A program made the translations under genes and the position numbers. The notes beneath the pieces were generated by a model. The model searched no databases and was not told where the DNA came from. It was given only the letters and a program-made list of their open reading frames with translations. From contig NZ_CDME01000005.1 of assembly GCF_000826545.1 (NCBI RefSeq), forward strand, positions 46,428 to 110,427: a DNA stretch of 64,000 nt, written 5' to 3'. Below, one piece after another: positions 47,618 through 57,600 of this stretch (the first letter of the stretch is position 1; each line of letters opens with the position of its first letter). This stretch comes from Kibdelosporangium sp. MJ126-NF4 (GTDB taxonomy: Bacteria > Actinomycetota > Actinomycetes > Mycobacteriales > Pseudonocardiaceae).

Positions 47618-47633
47618 AAGGTATCCTGATCGG

Positions 47634-48311
47634 GTGGGTGACGGCAAACTCCGAGCTGGCCGCCCCCGGGACGTCGGCATCGACCACGCTGCCCGGGAGG
47701 CGACGCTGACACTGATGTCCGAGGTCGGGTACCGGGGCCTGGCGATGGAGGCGATCGCCCGCCGCGCCGGGACGAACAAGGCCGCGCTCTACCGGCGCTG
47801 GTCGAACCTGCCCGCGCTGGTGCTCGACGCGCTCGGCGCCAAGCTCGGTGACCTGCGCCCGCCGGACACGAACTGCACGATCTGCGACCTGTGCGACGCG
47901 ATCAAACTCCACCTGGCGGTGTTCCGCCGCCTTCCACCGGACGCGCTGGCGTCACTGCACGCGGACTGCGACACCGACGAGACATTGCGGGCAACGTTCA
48001 CCCGCACACTGTTCGACCCGCCACGCGCGGCGGTGGCGCAGGTCATCGACGCGGCATTCGCGCGCGGTGACCTGCGCCCCACGGTGAGCCGTGACCTCGT
48101 ACTGGACCTGGTGGCCTCACTCGCGCACTACCGTGTCCTGTTCGGACATTCCCCGACCAGTGACAAGGACGTGGAGGACGCCGTGCACGCGCTGCTGCGC
48201 GGGATGGCGAGCGACTACGCGCACCTGGTCGCCGCCACCGTGGCCAAGGCAGCCGGGCACCCCCGCCACGTCAACGCCGACGGCCAGGTCCACGACTGGC
48301 ACGCGCACTAG
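47634..48311 (+). CDS. TetR-family repressor of the MFS exporter
   Basis: The 225-residue protein has a TetR helix-turn-helix (ATLTLMSEVGYRGLAMEAIARRAGTNKAALYRRWSNLPALVLDAL), a TetR_C-like ligand domain with a CTICDLCDAI cluster (two close cysteines), and a His-rich end. The start is GTG 47634; a second GTG four bases later is out of frame. It faces the SWIM gene at its 3' end with a 21-bp spacer. Confidence 0.88.
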   Translation: MGDGKLRAGRPRDVGIDHAAREATLTLMSEVGYRGLAMEAIARRAGTNKAALYRRWSNLPALVLDALGAKLGDLRPPDTNCTICDLCDAIKLHLAVFRRLPPDALASLHADCDTDETLRATFTRTLFDPPRAAVAQVIDAAFARGDLRPTVSRDLVLDLVASLAHYRVLFGHSPTSDKDVEDAVHALLRGMASDYAHLVAATVAKAAGHPRHVNADGQVHDWHAH

Positions 48312-48332
48312 TGTCGAAGAACTGGCCGCCCA

Positions 48333-50024
48333 TCAGGAAGAACGGTCGGTCGGCCCGGCGTCCTCCTGTTCGGTGATCCACGCGCGCAGCGCGGATGACC
48401 GAGTGAACGCGCGGGAGTACACCGCCGCGCTCAGCCAGGCCCGCGTGAACTCCTCGCCGGTGTCGGCCACCAACCGGCCGAACAGGTCGCGTTCCTGGTC
48501 GCGTGCCGTGGCCTCCAGCATGCCGAGCAGGTTCGCGCCGGTGACCAGGCCCGCACTGGCCAGCCGCGCCCGATCAGGCGACGGCGAGGAGGTCACCGGC
48601 ATGCTCCGGCCACCGCCGACCACCCGGCCCAGCCAGCGGTCCAACGGTTCCACCGGCGACGACACACCGGCCGCGACCATCGGCACCGGCTCGGCGTCGC
48701 CGACATGAGCCCGCTGCAGCCGGTCGAGATCCACGTTCACCTGGCCGTCCCAGGAATCAGGCAGTCGCAGATCGTCGCCGCGGACAGCCAACGCCACGGC
48801 CGTGCCGGGCCGGTCGGTCAGTGGCCGGGCGATCACGAGCAGCCGCAGACCCGGCCGTCCGGCCAGCAGCCGCAGGTTCTCCCACCCGACACCGGACCCG
48901 GCCACCAGGTCCAGCGGGCGCGCATCGGCCGTGACCCGCAGCGCGGACCCGGTACCGCCGACCACCTCGGTCGTCAGGAAAACCAGGCCATCCGAGTCGA
49001 ACGCCCGCCGCGCCTGGTCGGCCACCGGCTCGGCCCACAGCCGCGCGATCGGCTCCTCAGTCCAGGCCACGCCACTCGCCGCCACCGCACGCGCGGACGT
49101 CCCGGCGCCGATCCGCCCGTCGTCGGAAACGCTGGCAGACGGCAACAACAACCCGGCACGAGACAGTTCCCGGTGTGACAGGCCGGATTCGCCGACCGCG
49201 ACCGGGCCCTCCGCCGCCGTCCGCACCTGGTCGGCACCGCCCGGCATGACCGCCGGGATCGTCCACAAGTGTCCCAACGCGTCAACCAGATGAGTCACCA
49301 CCCCCGCGTACCCCGAGCCCGTCAGCACGGCTTCGGTGCACAGGCCGTACAGCCGCAGCGAACCCGTCGGACGGTACGCACGGCGGGCAACGCCCACCAG
49401 CGCGGCCAGATCGCCAGTGCCCGTGCGCAAACCGTGGCACACCACCAGAAGGTCGTGCACCTGCCCGGTGAGCTCCTCCCGGCGGTAGGCGGGATCCCCG
49501 GTCTGCGCGGCGAGCAGACTCGCCGCCACAGTCAGCCCGGCGGCGGAAGCCCGATGCAGACCGGCCAGCCGCGCCACGTGCACCGCACGAAGCAGCTCAG
49601 CCCTGGCCACCGCACCACTGCCCGACACACCGGCGCGCACGATCGTGCTTCCGGCGTGCCACAACAGGTCCGCCGCCACGGACTGGGACTGCGTGAGCTC
49701 CATCTCCGGCGGCGCGTCTCCGGCGGGCGGCGCCTCCAGCACCGTGCCCGAACCGACCGGCGCGACCGAGACAGCGATCGCCCGGTGCAGACATTTCGGG
49801 GCCAGCAAACACGAACACACCAAGTCAGTCGCTGTGGCCAGAACACCGTCGGTCAAGGTGAAGGTGAGCCGGGTGTCCTCGTCGACCACGACCGTGCCGG
49901 AGTCGTCGACTGTCCACGACTTGGCCTTGTCCAGCGCCGCGTCCAGGCGTTTACGCAGCCGGGTGGGCAGGTGGTCCAGTACTTCGGCGACAACCGGCGC
50001 CGCGACCGGCGGCAGCGTCATCAT
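48333..50024 (-). CDS. SWIM zinc-finger protein (YehQ-like)
   Basis: The 563-residue protein carries a SWIM motif near the N-terminus: Cys70, Cys72, Cys78, His80 in CSCLLAPKCLH (CxCx5CxH). A long, mostly helical/beta region follows without recognised catalytic residues. SWIM domains bind DNA or protein. It is the last gene of the MoxR operon; its ATG overlaps the stop of the DUF5682-vWA gene (ATGA). The same partners (MoxR, DUF5682, vWA, SWIM) occur as yehL-M-P-Q in E. coli, where this would be YehQ. Biochemical role unknown. Confidence 0.72.
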   Translation of the reverse strand: MMTLPPVAAPVVAEVLDHLPTRLRKRLDAALDKAKSWTVDDSGTVVVDEDTRLTFTLTDGVLATATDLVCSCLLAPKCLHRAIAVSVAPVGSGTVLEAPPAGDAPPEMELTQSQSVAADLLWHAGSTIVRAGVSGSGAVARAELLRAVHVARLAGLHRASAAGLTVAASLLAAQTGDPAYRREELTGQVHDLLVVCHGLRTGTGDLAALVGVARRAYRPTGSLRLYGLCTEAVLTGSGYAGVVTHLVDALGHLWTIPAVMPGGADQVRTAAEGPVAVGESGLSHRELSRAGLLLPSASVSDDGRIGAGTSARAVAASGVAWTEEPIARLWAEPVADQARRAFDSDGLVFLTTEVVGGTGSALRVTADARPLDLVAGSGVGWENLRLLAGRPGLRLLVIARPLTDRPGTAVALAVRGDDLRLPDSWDGQVNVDLDRLQRAHVGDAEPVPMVAAGVSSPVEPLDRWLGRVVGGGRSMPVTSSPSPDRARLASAGLVTGANLLGMLEATARDQERDLFGRLVADTGEEFTRAWLSAAVYSRAFTRSSALRAWITEQEDAGPTDRSS

Positions 50025-53000
50025 CGGACCTGGTCACCCACCCACCGAGCGAGTTCCTGCGGACTCAGGGCGGCCACCGGCATCCCCGCGGCGACCAGTT
50101 GACCCGCGACCGACACCGAGTAGCGCGGAGTACCCCGGTCGTCCAGGCTGGCGCAGCCAAGCAGTTTCACCCCGGTCCCAGCCAGATGCCGGACCTGGCC
50201 GAGCAACGCGCCGACCGGACCGCCTTCCTCGAAGTCGCTGATCACGACGATCATGGTGCGTTCCGGCACGCGCACCAGCGTCCGCGCGTGCGCCAACCCG
50301 GCGGCGATGTGCGTCCCGCCGCCCACCCTGACCTCCAGCAGCAGCGACAACGGATCGTCCACCCGGCCGGTCAGGTCGATCACCTCGGTGGAGAACGTGA
50401 GGAAATGGGTACTGAGCGCCGGAACCTTGGCAAGCACGGCCGCGGTGAGCGCGGCCCAGACAGTGGACGCCTCCATCGAGCCCGACACATCGACCACGAG
50501 CACCAGCCGCCAGTCGTTGCTCAGCCGCGCTCTGGTCCGGAACACCGGCCGTTCCGGAACGACCAGCACACGCCCGTCGGGCGATCTCCGCGCGGTGGCC
50601 AGGTTCGCCCGCAGAGTGCGGTTCAGATCGAGACTGCCGTTCGGCCTTCGGGACGGGCGGGGCAGGCGCAACCCGGTGAGCGCCGGGCGCAGCTGGTTGG
50701 CCAACTGTTTGCTCAACTCGTCGATCAGCCGGGAGACCAACGGCCGCAACCGGGCCACCGTCGACTCGGACAGGCCGCCCGTGAGCGAGAGAACGTTGTG
50801 CAGCAAGGCCATCGACGGTCGCACGGAGTCGGGGTCGATGTGCATCGCCGCGTCCAGCCTGCCGGACTCCACAGCCGCGGCCAGCACTTCTTCCCGGACC
50901 GTCGGGCCGAACAGGGCGTCCAGTTCCTCCGCCCACTCGCGTACGCCGGGGAAGGACTGTTCCTGCCCACCGCCTTCTCCTCCGACGTCGTCGGCTGCGC
51001 CTTCGCCTCGGTCGGCGCCGTAGAGCTCGTCCAGCGCCGAGGCGTATCGGGGCGCGCGTGACCGGTCGCCTTTTCGGCCGAGGACCAGGCGCCAGCGTGT
51101 GGCAGGCGGGAGCTCAGTTTCGGATGCGGGTGCCAGTTCGGTCGCGGTCGCGCCATGGGGGTGATCGGCGGAGGCTGAGCCGAAGGAACCATCGGCAAAT
51201 CCAGTTGTCCACAACCCACCGGTAACCTGCTGACCAGGCATTATTGCCGGTAGACTGGAGCAGGGACGCCCCCCGGGTTGGGTGGGGGACTGTTTGTTGG
51301 GGTCGGAGAGGGCGTTTTCAGAGGTGGGTTCCCGGTGGGCGCGCTCAGGTGTGTGGCTGGGCAGTGGCAAGGCGTTGGCGGTGATGGCGTCTCGGGCAGC
51401 CAGGTCTGCTGCTATCCAGGCGGCGTGCTGGTCCGGGTCGATGGTTGCCTCGCCGGTTTTTTCGCCGGTTCGTTCTTCGACGGCGGTCAGTACTCGGGCG
51501 CGGGCGGCTGGGCCGATGTGGGTGAAGGCTCCGCGCAGTGCTGGTAGGCGGTCGAGGAAATCCTTGTCCGGCAGGGATTCCATTCGGTCGAACAGGGGGC
51601 CGACCGCCTCCGGTGTTTCCAGCAGCGGGGCGACCGCGGCCAGTACGCCGGTCAGTCTCCCGCGAAGCGCACGGCGTGTGTCGACGGTGCTCGCCGCGTC
51701 CAGCCATGACGCCGCACGGACGCCGAGTGTGTGGGGTGGGTCCAGGGCGAGCAGGACGCGTGTGGCTCCGGCCGCGCCTTGCATGAGCGGGGAGCCGTTG
51801 TCGGCCAGGTGTCGCAGCGCGGCGGCCAGTCGGAGGCCGGTGCCGCGGTCTTGTTGGCGTTGGCCGAGTTCGACGAGGGCGAGGGCGTCCGTGGGGTCGT
51901 TCGAACCGGACATGCCGTCGAGTTGTGCCGCGGCGGCGGTTTCCAGTGTGGTGGTGAGGGTTTCATGAGGGGGCAGGCGGTCGAGCAGAGTGAGGCCGTC
52001 CAGCAGTTCACGCACTGTGCCGGACGCGGGCAGTACCGTGGCCAGGTCGGTGAGCCGGTCGGCCACCAGCGGGTCCAGGTCGCAGTCCATCGCCGCACGT
52101 AGCCCGGACAGCACCTGCTCGGCGGTGCTCCCGCCCTGTTCCTCCTCGTGGAGCCGGTGTGCGCGCAGCCGTCCCTCGGCGGCTTGTTCCAGCGTTACGC
52201 CCCACAGTCCGGCTGCGGGCAGCACGGCTGCGGTCGCCGGGGTCCAGGTCACGGTCCAGCGGGCGGTCAACGCGTCGGAAGCGCCGAGACCGGTGGTGGT
52301 GCCCGCCTTGCCGTAGGGCACGCCGAGGACCTCCAGCCGGTGCAGCACCACCTGGCGGTTCCTGTCCATCGGGGACCGGAAGGTGTCCAGTCGCAGGTCC
52401 TTGGGTTTGCCCAGGTCCTTCGGGCCGGGCAGGCTGAGCTCGGCCAGCTGCGCCATGACGGCCGGGACCAGGCCGGAGCTCGGGGTGTCCGGCGCGAGCT
52501 CACCGGAGCGGGAGCCGACCAGCACGTCACCGGTCACTCCGGCCACGATCCGGCCGCGTCCCAACGGTTCCGCGTGTGTCAGCACGGACTGCACGGCTTC
52601 GATCACCTCGCCGCGGCCGGGTGCGGGCAGGCCGCGCAGGCTCGCCAGGTCCACGGCGACCCGCAGTGCTTCTCTGGCCTCACCCGGGCCCGCCGGGTGG
52701 CCTTGTTTCCGCAGGCCCGCGCAGATCCGGACGATGAAACCGGCTGCGGCGCGCTCCACGGCGGCCGGGTCGCCGCCTGCCTCCAGGACTGCCTGCTGCC
52801 ATTCCGGGTCCCGGATGCCCGCCGGGTATCCGGACCGTTCGTCCAGCAGCGCGAAGGTATACGGCACCAGCGACGTGACCACATCGCCACTCGCGACCAC
52901 GTCGGCCGCAGCGCCAGCACCGGGCAGCAGGGCGTTGGCGTGGAACGCGCCAACCACCGCTGCCATGCGGCGTGCTGGGGTGATGTGGCGGCGCATCCAC

Positions 53001-53581
53001 GCCTCCCGGCGCAGGTCGTACGGATCGACGTCCCCGGCGTCCTGCCGCATCGCCCATCCGACGGACAGTGCCGCCCGCCGGACCGCCTCGGCGGACTGAC
53101 CGGGCGCGGGCGCTTCGACCAGACGGTCCCACAGGTCCTCGCCGTCCCGGCCGCTGATGGTTCGCCGCAACGCTGCCTGGAACGGTGCCGCCGCGGGCCC
53201 GGTGGGCTCGCGGTAGCCGTCGCGTTCGGACAGCGGCAGGTCGAACGCGACCACCTCCACTCCGGACCGGTGTGCCCAGCGGATCGCGGCCAGTTCCGGC
53301 GAGAAGTCGGCGAACGGGTAGAACGCCAGCCGCCCGCCGTCCGGCGACGACCCGGCCAGCGCCACCGGCGCCGTGGTCCGTTCGTCGGCCAGCCACGGCA
53401 GCCACTCGCCGAGTTCCGTGGGCAGTTCGACCAGCAGCACCTCCGGGTCCGCCGCGGCGAGCAGGTCCGGCATGGCCACGGCGAGCGCGGGCGAGTGGTG
53501 CCGGACGCCGATCAGGTACGGCGTGCGACAGTCCGCCAGCGCGGCGACTGCGTCGGCGGGATCACCCGACTCAAAGGGCAT
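50021..53581 (-). CDS. DUF5682-vWA fusion protein (YehM+YehP-like)
   Basis: The 1186-residue protein joins two proteins that are separate in E. coli. The N-terminal part (to about 800) has the DUF5682 opening YLIGVRHHSPALAVAMPDLL and LLVELPTEL. A low-complexity linker follows (about 800-900), then a helical region. The C-terminal vWA domain (about 1015-1186) has the MIDAS motif DVSGSMEAS and the T/D positions in VGGGTHIAAGL and VISDFEEGG. The start is ATG 53581, one base after the MoxR stop; a cysteine-rich open stretch upstream lies inside moxR and was not accepted. The vWA domain probably binds the MoxR ATPase. Confidence 0.78.
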   Translation of the reverse strand: MPFESGDPADAVAALADCRTPYLIGVRHHSPALAVAMPDLLAAADPEVLLVELPTELGEWLPWLADERTTAPVALAGSSPDGGRLAFYPFADFSPELAAIRWAHRSGVEVVAFDLPLSERDGYREPTGPAAAPFQAALRRTISGRDGEDLWDRLVEAPAPGQSAEAVRRAALSVGWAMRQDAGDVDPYDLRREAWMRRHITPARRMAAVVGAFHANALLPGAGAAADVVASGDVVTSLVPYTFALLDERSGYPAGIRDPEWQQAVLEAGGDPAAVERAAAGFIVRICAGLRKQGHPAGPGEAREALRVAVDLASLRGLPAPGRGEVIEAVQSVLTHAEPLGRGRIVAGVTGDVLVGSRSGELAPDTPSSGLVPAVMAQLAELSLPGPKDLGKPKDLRLDTFRSPMDRNRQVVLHRLEVLGVPYGKAGTTTGLGASDALTARWTVTWTPATAAVLPAAGLWGVTLEQAAEGRLRAHRLHEEEQGGSTAEQVLSGLRAAMDCDLDPLVADRLTDLATVLPASGTVRELLDGLTLLDRLPPHETLTTTLETAAAAQLDGMSGSNDPTDALALVELGQRQQDRGTGLRLAAALRHLADNGSPLMQGAAGATRVLLALDPPHTLGVRAASWLDAASTVDTRRALRGRLTGVLAAVAPLLETPEAVGPLFDRMESLPDKDFLDRLPALRGAFTHIGPAARARVLTAVEERTGEKTGEATIDPDQHAAWIAADLAARDAITANALPLPSHTPERAHREPTSENALSDPNKQSPTQPGGRPCSSLPAIMPGQQVTGGLWTTGFADGSFGSASADHPHGATATELAPASETELPPATRWRLVLGRKGDRSRAPRYASALDELYGADRGEGAADDVGGEGGGQEQSFPGVREWAEELDALFGPTVREEVLAAAVESGRLDAAMHIDPDSVRPSMALLHNVLSLTGGLSESTVARLRPLVSRLIDELSKQLANQLRPALTGLRLPRPSRRPNGSLDLNRTLRANLATARRSPDGRVLVVPERPVFRTRARLSNDWRLVLVVDVSGSMEASTVWAALTAAVLAKVPALSTHFLTFSTEVIDLTGRVDDPLSLLLEVRVGGGTHIAAGLAHARTLVRVPERTMIVVISDFEEGGPVGALLGQVRHLAGTGVKLLGCASLDDRGTPRYSVSVAGQLVAAGMPVAALSPQELARWVGDQVR

Positions 53582-53582
53582 C

Positions 53583-54689
53583 TCAGGACTCCAGCACTCC
53601 TCGCAGTTCCCACAGTCTGCGCCACAGCCGGGCACCCGATTCGGCTCGCCTGCGCACCGCGCCGTCCCAGTACCCGAGCAGCCTGGCCGCGTCCGCCGGA
53701 TCGTCCTTGCGCACCACGCCAAGCAGGTGACCGGGCAGCAGGGACGCCGGATCCCGGTCGCCGGAGAAGTACGCCGCCGACAACCCGAGCGACGTCGCCA
53801 CCGACACCGCTTCCGCCGTGCTCATCACGGTCGACGGCCGTTCCACGCTCCAGCCCTCGACCGACACACCGCTGCGCAGGTCGCGGAACGCCGTGACCAG
53901 CGCCTCCAACACCGCGTCGTCCACTGTGTACTCGGCTGACGCGCGTTCCAGCGCCGCTTTTGCCTGCCTGCGGACCAGTTCCGTCTCCGCGGCCAGGTCC
54001 GCGATCGGGCCGACTGTCTCGAAGTTGAACCGGCGCTTGAGCGCCGCGGACATCTCCGAAACACCCCGGTCCCGCAGGTTGGCCGTGGCGATCACGGTGA
54101 ACCCGGGCGACGCGTGCACCGCACTGTCCTCACCGGACAGTTCAGGCACCGCGATCCTGCGGTCGGACAGGATCGAGACCAGCGAGTCCTGCACCTCCGG
54201 CAAGCAGCGGGTCACCTCCTCCACACGCGCCACCGCTCCCGTGCGCATCGCGGTCAGCACCGGGGACGGCACCACCGCACGCGGCGACGGCCCCTCGGCC
54301 AGCAACAGCGCGTAGTTCCAGCCGTACCGCAGCTGGTCCTCCGTTGTGCCTGCCGTGCCCTGCACAACGAGCTGACTGCTGCCGCACACCGCCGCCGACA
54401 ACAGCTCCGACAGCATCGACTTCGCCGTGCCCGGTTCGCCGACGAGCAGCAGGCCGCGTTCCCCGGCGAGCGTGATCACGGCCCGTTCGACCAGCGCCCG
54501 CTCGCCGACGAACTTCGGGCTGATCGCCTTCTTGCCGCCGAGTTTCCCGCCGTCGCTGCCCATCACGAACGTCACGACGGCCCGTGGCGTCAGCTTCCAG
54601 CCAGGTGGCCGCGCGCCTTGGTCGTGCTCAGCGAGGAACTCCAGTTCGTCACGGTAGGCGTCCTCGGGCGGGTCGACCTGGCGGTTCAT
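53583..54689 (-). CDS. MoxR-type AAA+ ATPase (YehL-like)
   Basis: The 368-residue ATPase shows Walker A GEPGTAKS (residues 84-91), a Walker B position reading VARVEEV (Glu157-Glu158 where Asp-Glu is usual), sensor-1 ATANLRDRG and an arginine-finger segment ALKRRFNFE. MoxR ATPases act as chaperones that remodel vWA-domain partners. Its ATG overlaps the stop of the 1559-residue gene (54686-54689), and the next gene starts one base after its own stop, so the operon is tightly coupled. Confidence 0.85.
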   Translation of the reverse strand: MNRQVDPPEDAYRDELEFLAEHDQGARPPGWKLTPRAVVTFVMGSDGGKLGGKKAISPKFVGERALVERAVITLAGERGLLLVGEPGTAKSMLSELLSAAVCGSSQLVVQGTAGTTEDQLRYGWNYALLLAEGPSPRAVVPSPVLTAMRTGAVARVEEVTRCLPEVQDSLVSILSDRRIAVPELSGEDSAVHASPGFTVIATANLRDRGVSEMSAALKRRFNFETVGPIADLAAETELVRRQAKAALERASAEYTVDDAVLEALVTAFRDLRSGVSVEGWSVERPSTVMSTAEAVSVATSLGLSAAYFSGDRDPASLLPGHLLGVVRKDDPADAARLLGYWDGAVRRRAESGARLWRRLWELRGVLES

Positions 54690-57600
54690 CGCCGTCCCTT
54701 CGTGTTCAGCTCTTCGTAGGCAGGGGCGTCACCCGATTCGACTCGCTGCCACGCCGTGCGGAACAGCTCGGCCACGGGACCGGCCGGGACGATCACGCCG
54801 TCCGCTTCGCCGTCGTTGCCGAGCCCGAACAGCGGCGCCTTCCACGTCTCCAGTGGCAGGTGCGGGGCCTTGAGCGCCAACCAGCCGCCGGGCAGGAACA
54901 GTGTGCGGCCCGCGCGGGCCCGCTTGGCCGTGAGCACCAGATCGGTTTCGGCCAGCACGGCGCGTGCTTTCTTCAACCGCGCGGCCTTCCAGCCGGTCCA
55001 CACGGCCACCCGCTTGTCGGTCGGGTCCGGCAACGCCAGCAGTTGCAGGTAGAGCACGGCGGAGTCGCGGTCCAGGCCGTGCTTCTCGGCGACTGCGGCG
55101 ACCAGGTCCGGCACGGACACCTCGGGGTTTTGGAAGTACGCCTCGGGATCAGCGCCTTCCGGCGCGCGCTGCGCACACGCCTCGGCCAGTTCGTCACTCG
55201 TCACCCGGCGCAGATCCAGTGCCGCGGACGTCTCGCCGGTACCGGCCACGGCTTCCAGTGCTTGCAGCGTCTTCTCGTGTTTCGGCTGATAGGCGGCGGG
55301 GCGGAGGAAGAGGCTGTACGCGTTACCACTGCTGAGGACGGTCAGCCAACCGTCCACGTCGAACGATGTCGGGTTCTTGTCGGTCCGGCCGAGCACGGCG
55401 CCCACGTCTTCGAACGCGTACGCCCAGCCCACGGACATCAGCAAGTCCTTGTTGCGCAACCGATCGCGAATCGCGGCCACCGAGACGGAAAGCTTGTCGC
55501 GCAGCGGCGACCCGACCGGCAGGTGGTAGGCCAGCCACGGCAGGACCTGGCTGGTCATCGCCAGGTGTCTGGTCCGGAAACCGCCGTCGTTCTCGTCGGC
55601 GATCACGATCTCGTCGTCCTTGACCGTTATCTTGGAGTCGACCCGCAGCCACGAGCAGGTCTCCGGGTTGAGCACCCCGGTCAGCGCATCGGTCACGCCT
55701 GCGGACACGATCGCCTGGTTGACCTCCGTGACCAGGTCGTCAGGCACCTGCTCCCGTTTGCCGAACAGTCCGACCCAGTGCTCGGCCAGGCCCGCGAGGT
55801 CCGGCCCGTCGGTCCACAGTGTCGCCGGGTCGGCCGGGACGGCCGCCTCCAGCAGGTCGAAACTGGTGTGGTGGCTCAGCTGCTTGAGCCGCTCCTTCGC
55901 GGCCTTCGCGTCCGCGGTCTTCAGGCCGAGCGTCTTGCGCAACTCGGCGTCCTTCGCACCGGGCCGGTAGGTCTGCACACCGGGCAGGCCCGCGAGCACC
56001 AGGGTCGCCTCCGCGGTGCTCATCCCGGTCCGGTTCGCCAGATCCGGGACCCAGCCCGGGTTCCACACCAGCGGGCCGTGCTCGGCCAGCGCGTCGAGGA
56101 ACCGGGTGGTCCGGTCGGCGCCGAACGTGCTCGGCCGGTGCTCGCTGGTGAGCACCCAGTCGGGCGGGAGGGCGAACTGGCCGGGCGTCGCCGAGTACTG
56201 CAACGCGAGCCAGTGACCGCCGTACTGGCCTTCGGTCAGCACCAGGTTCCCGTCACCGCATTCCAGGAACCGCACGACGTGGTCGTAGTGATCGTTGTCC
56301 TGGTTCGGCTGCTGCACCCGGACCACCCGGTAGTGTCCACTGTCGACAATCCCGGCGTCGGCGACGGTCCGCAGCAGGAATGCCAGCGCGGTGCGCTCGT
56401 CCTCCGTGGCGAACGGTGACGCGGCCCGCCACGCCAGAGCGCCGACGTGTGCCACATAGGTCGGCCAGTCCCTGGGCGTCGGGGAAACGGACTTCTCCGG
56501 CCCGGCGGCGGCTGTCCAGCGGGGGATCGCGGCGAACAGTTCGGGCAGTGGGCTGGCCGTGGTGGGCTGCGGTGAGTAGCCCCGGCCGTCCCTGAGCCAG
56601 GTCAGCGCGTCGCTGAGGACACCGTCGGTGACAGTGGTTTCGGCGGCCTTGCCGATGTCCTGCCTCCGTGCGGCGGTCTCGCGGATCTTGCCGATCTTGG
56701 CGGCCAGCTCGGTGGCGAACGCGATCGCGCCGCGAACGGCCTCGGCCAGCGCGGGATGGGTGATCTGCGGAAGCACTTCTGCGACAGTGGATTCGGACTT
56801 CGGCTCGGCGAGCAGCCGTGCGGCGAGTTCGACGCTGATCGCGCGCAGCGCGAGCGACCCGGCTTCGTCACGGACGCGCATGTTGTGCCACCACTCGACC
56901 GGCGGGATCAACACCGAGCCCTGCCCCAGTTCCGGCCAGTACTTGTCGATGTTCAGTGTGGCAAGCAGTTCGTTGTCCTCCGTGGCCAGCATCGGCTGGT
57001 CGTAGTGGGACCAGCACACGGTCACCAGCTGGTCGCTGCCGGGGAACCGGATCGCCGCGACCGGCGGGTGCTGCCCCTGGTAGCGCACGGTTCGGCCGTC
57101 GATGCCCTGGCCGGTCCAGCTGCCGTCCTGCTCCTCGCGGACTCGCCAGCCGACCATGCCGTCCGCGACTCCGAGTGGGCTGTTGCGGGAGTCAGCCGGA
57201 TGCAACCAGGAGACGTTCACGTCCAACGTGGCCCCGTCGGCGGAGAAGTCCTCGAAGAAAGCGGGCAGGCTGCTGCGCCCGGTGGCACCGGTGGCCGGGT
57301 CCACCTCATAGCACTCGCGGTACGTCGTCGACCAATAGTTGTGCCCGTCGCTGATCGCCTGGGCGCAGAGCGGGACGGCGGTGTCGCCGGGGTGCAGCGC
57401 TCGCCTGCCGGTGAACCGGCCGCCGCCGGGCAACGCGATCGACGACTCCAGTCGCCTGCGGTAGAACCAGCTGTCGCTCTCGTTGCCCGCGTTGAAGATC
57501 TTGTCCGGCTTGTCGCTCCAGTACGCGGGATTGTTCGCGCCGTTCCACCGGACGAGGAACTTGCCGTCCACATAGGCCGCTCGGACGTAGTGGTAGAAGT

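Noticed and set aside
53582..53722. Cysteine-rich N-terminal extension of the DUF5682-vWA protein (CGADCGNCEEC)
   Set aside because: It looks like a zinc site but lies wholly inside the moxR coding region in another frame, and an ATG occurs one base after the moxR stop, the expected coupled start.
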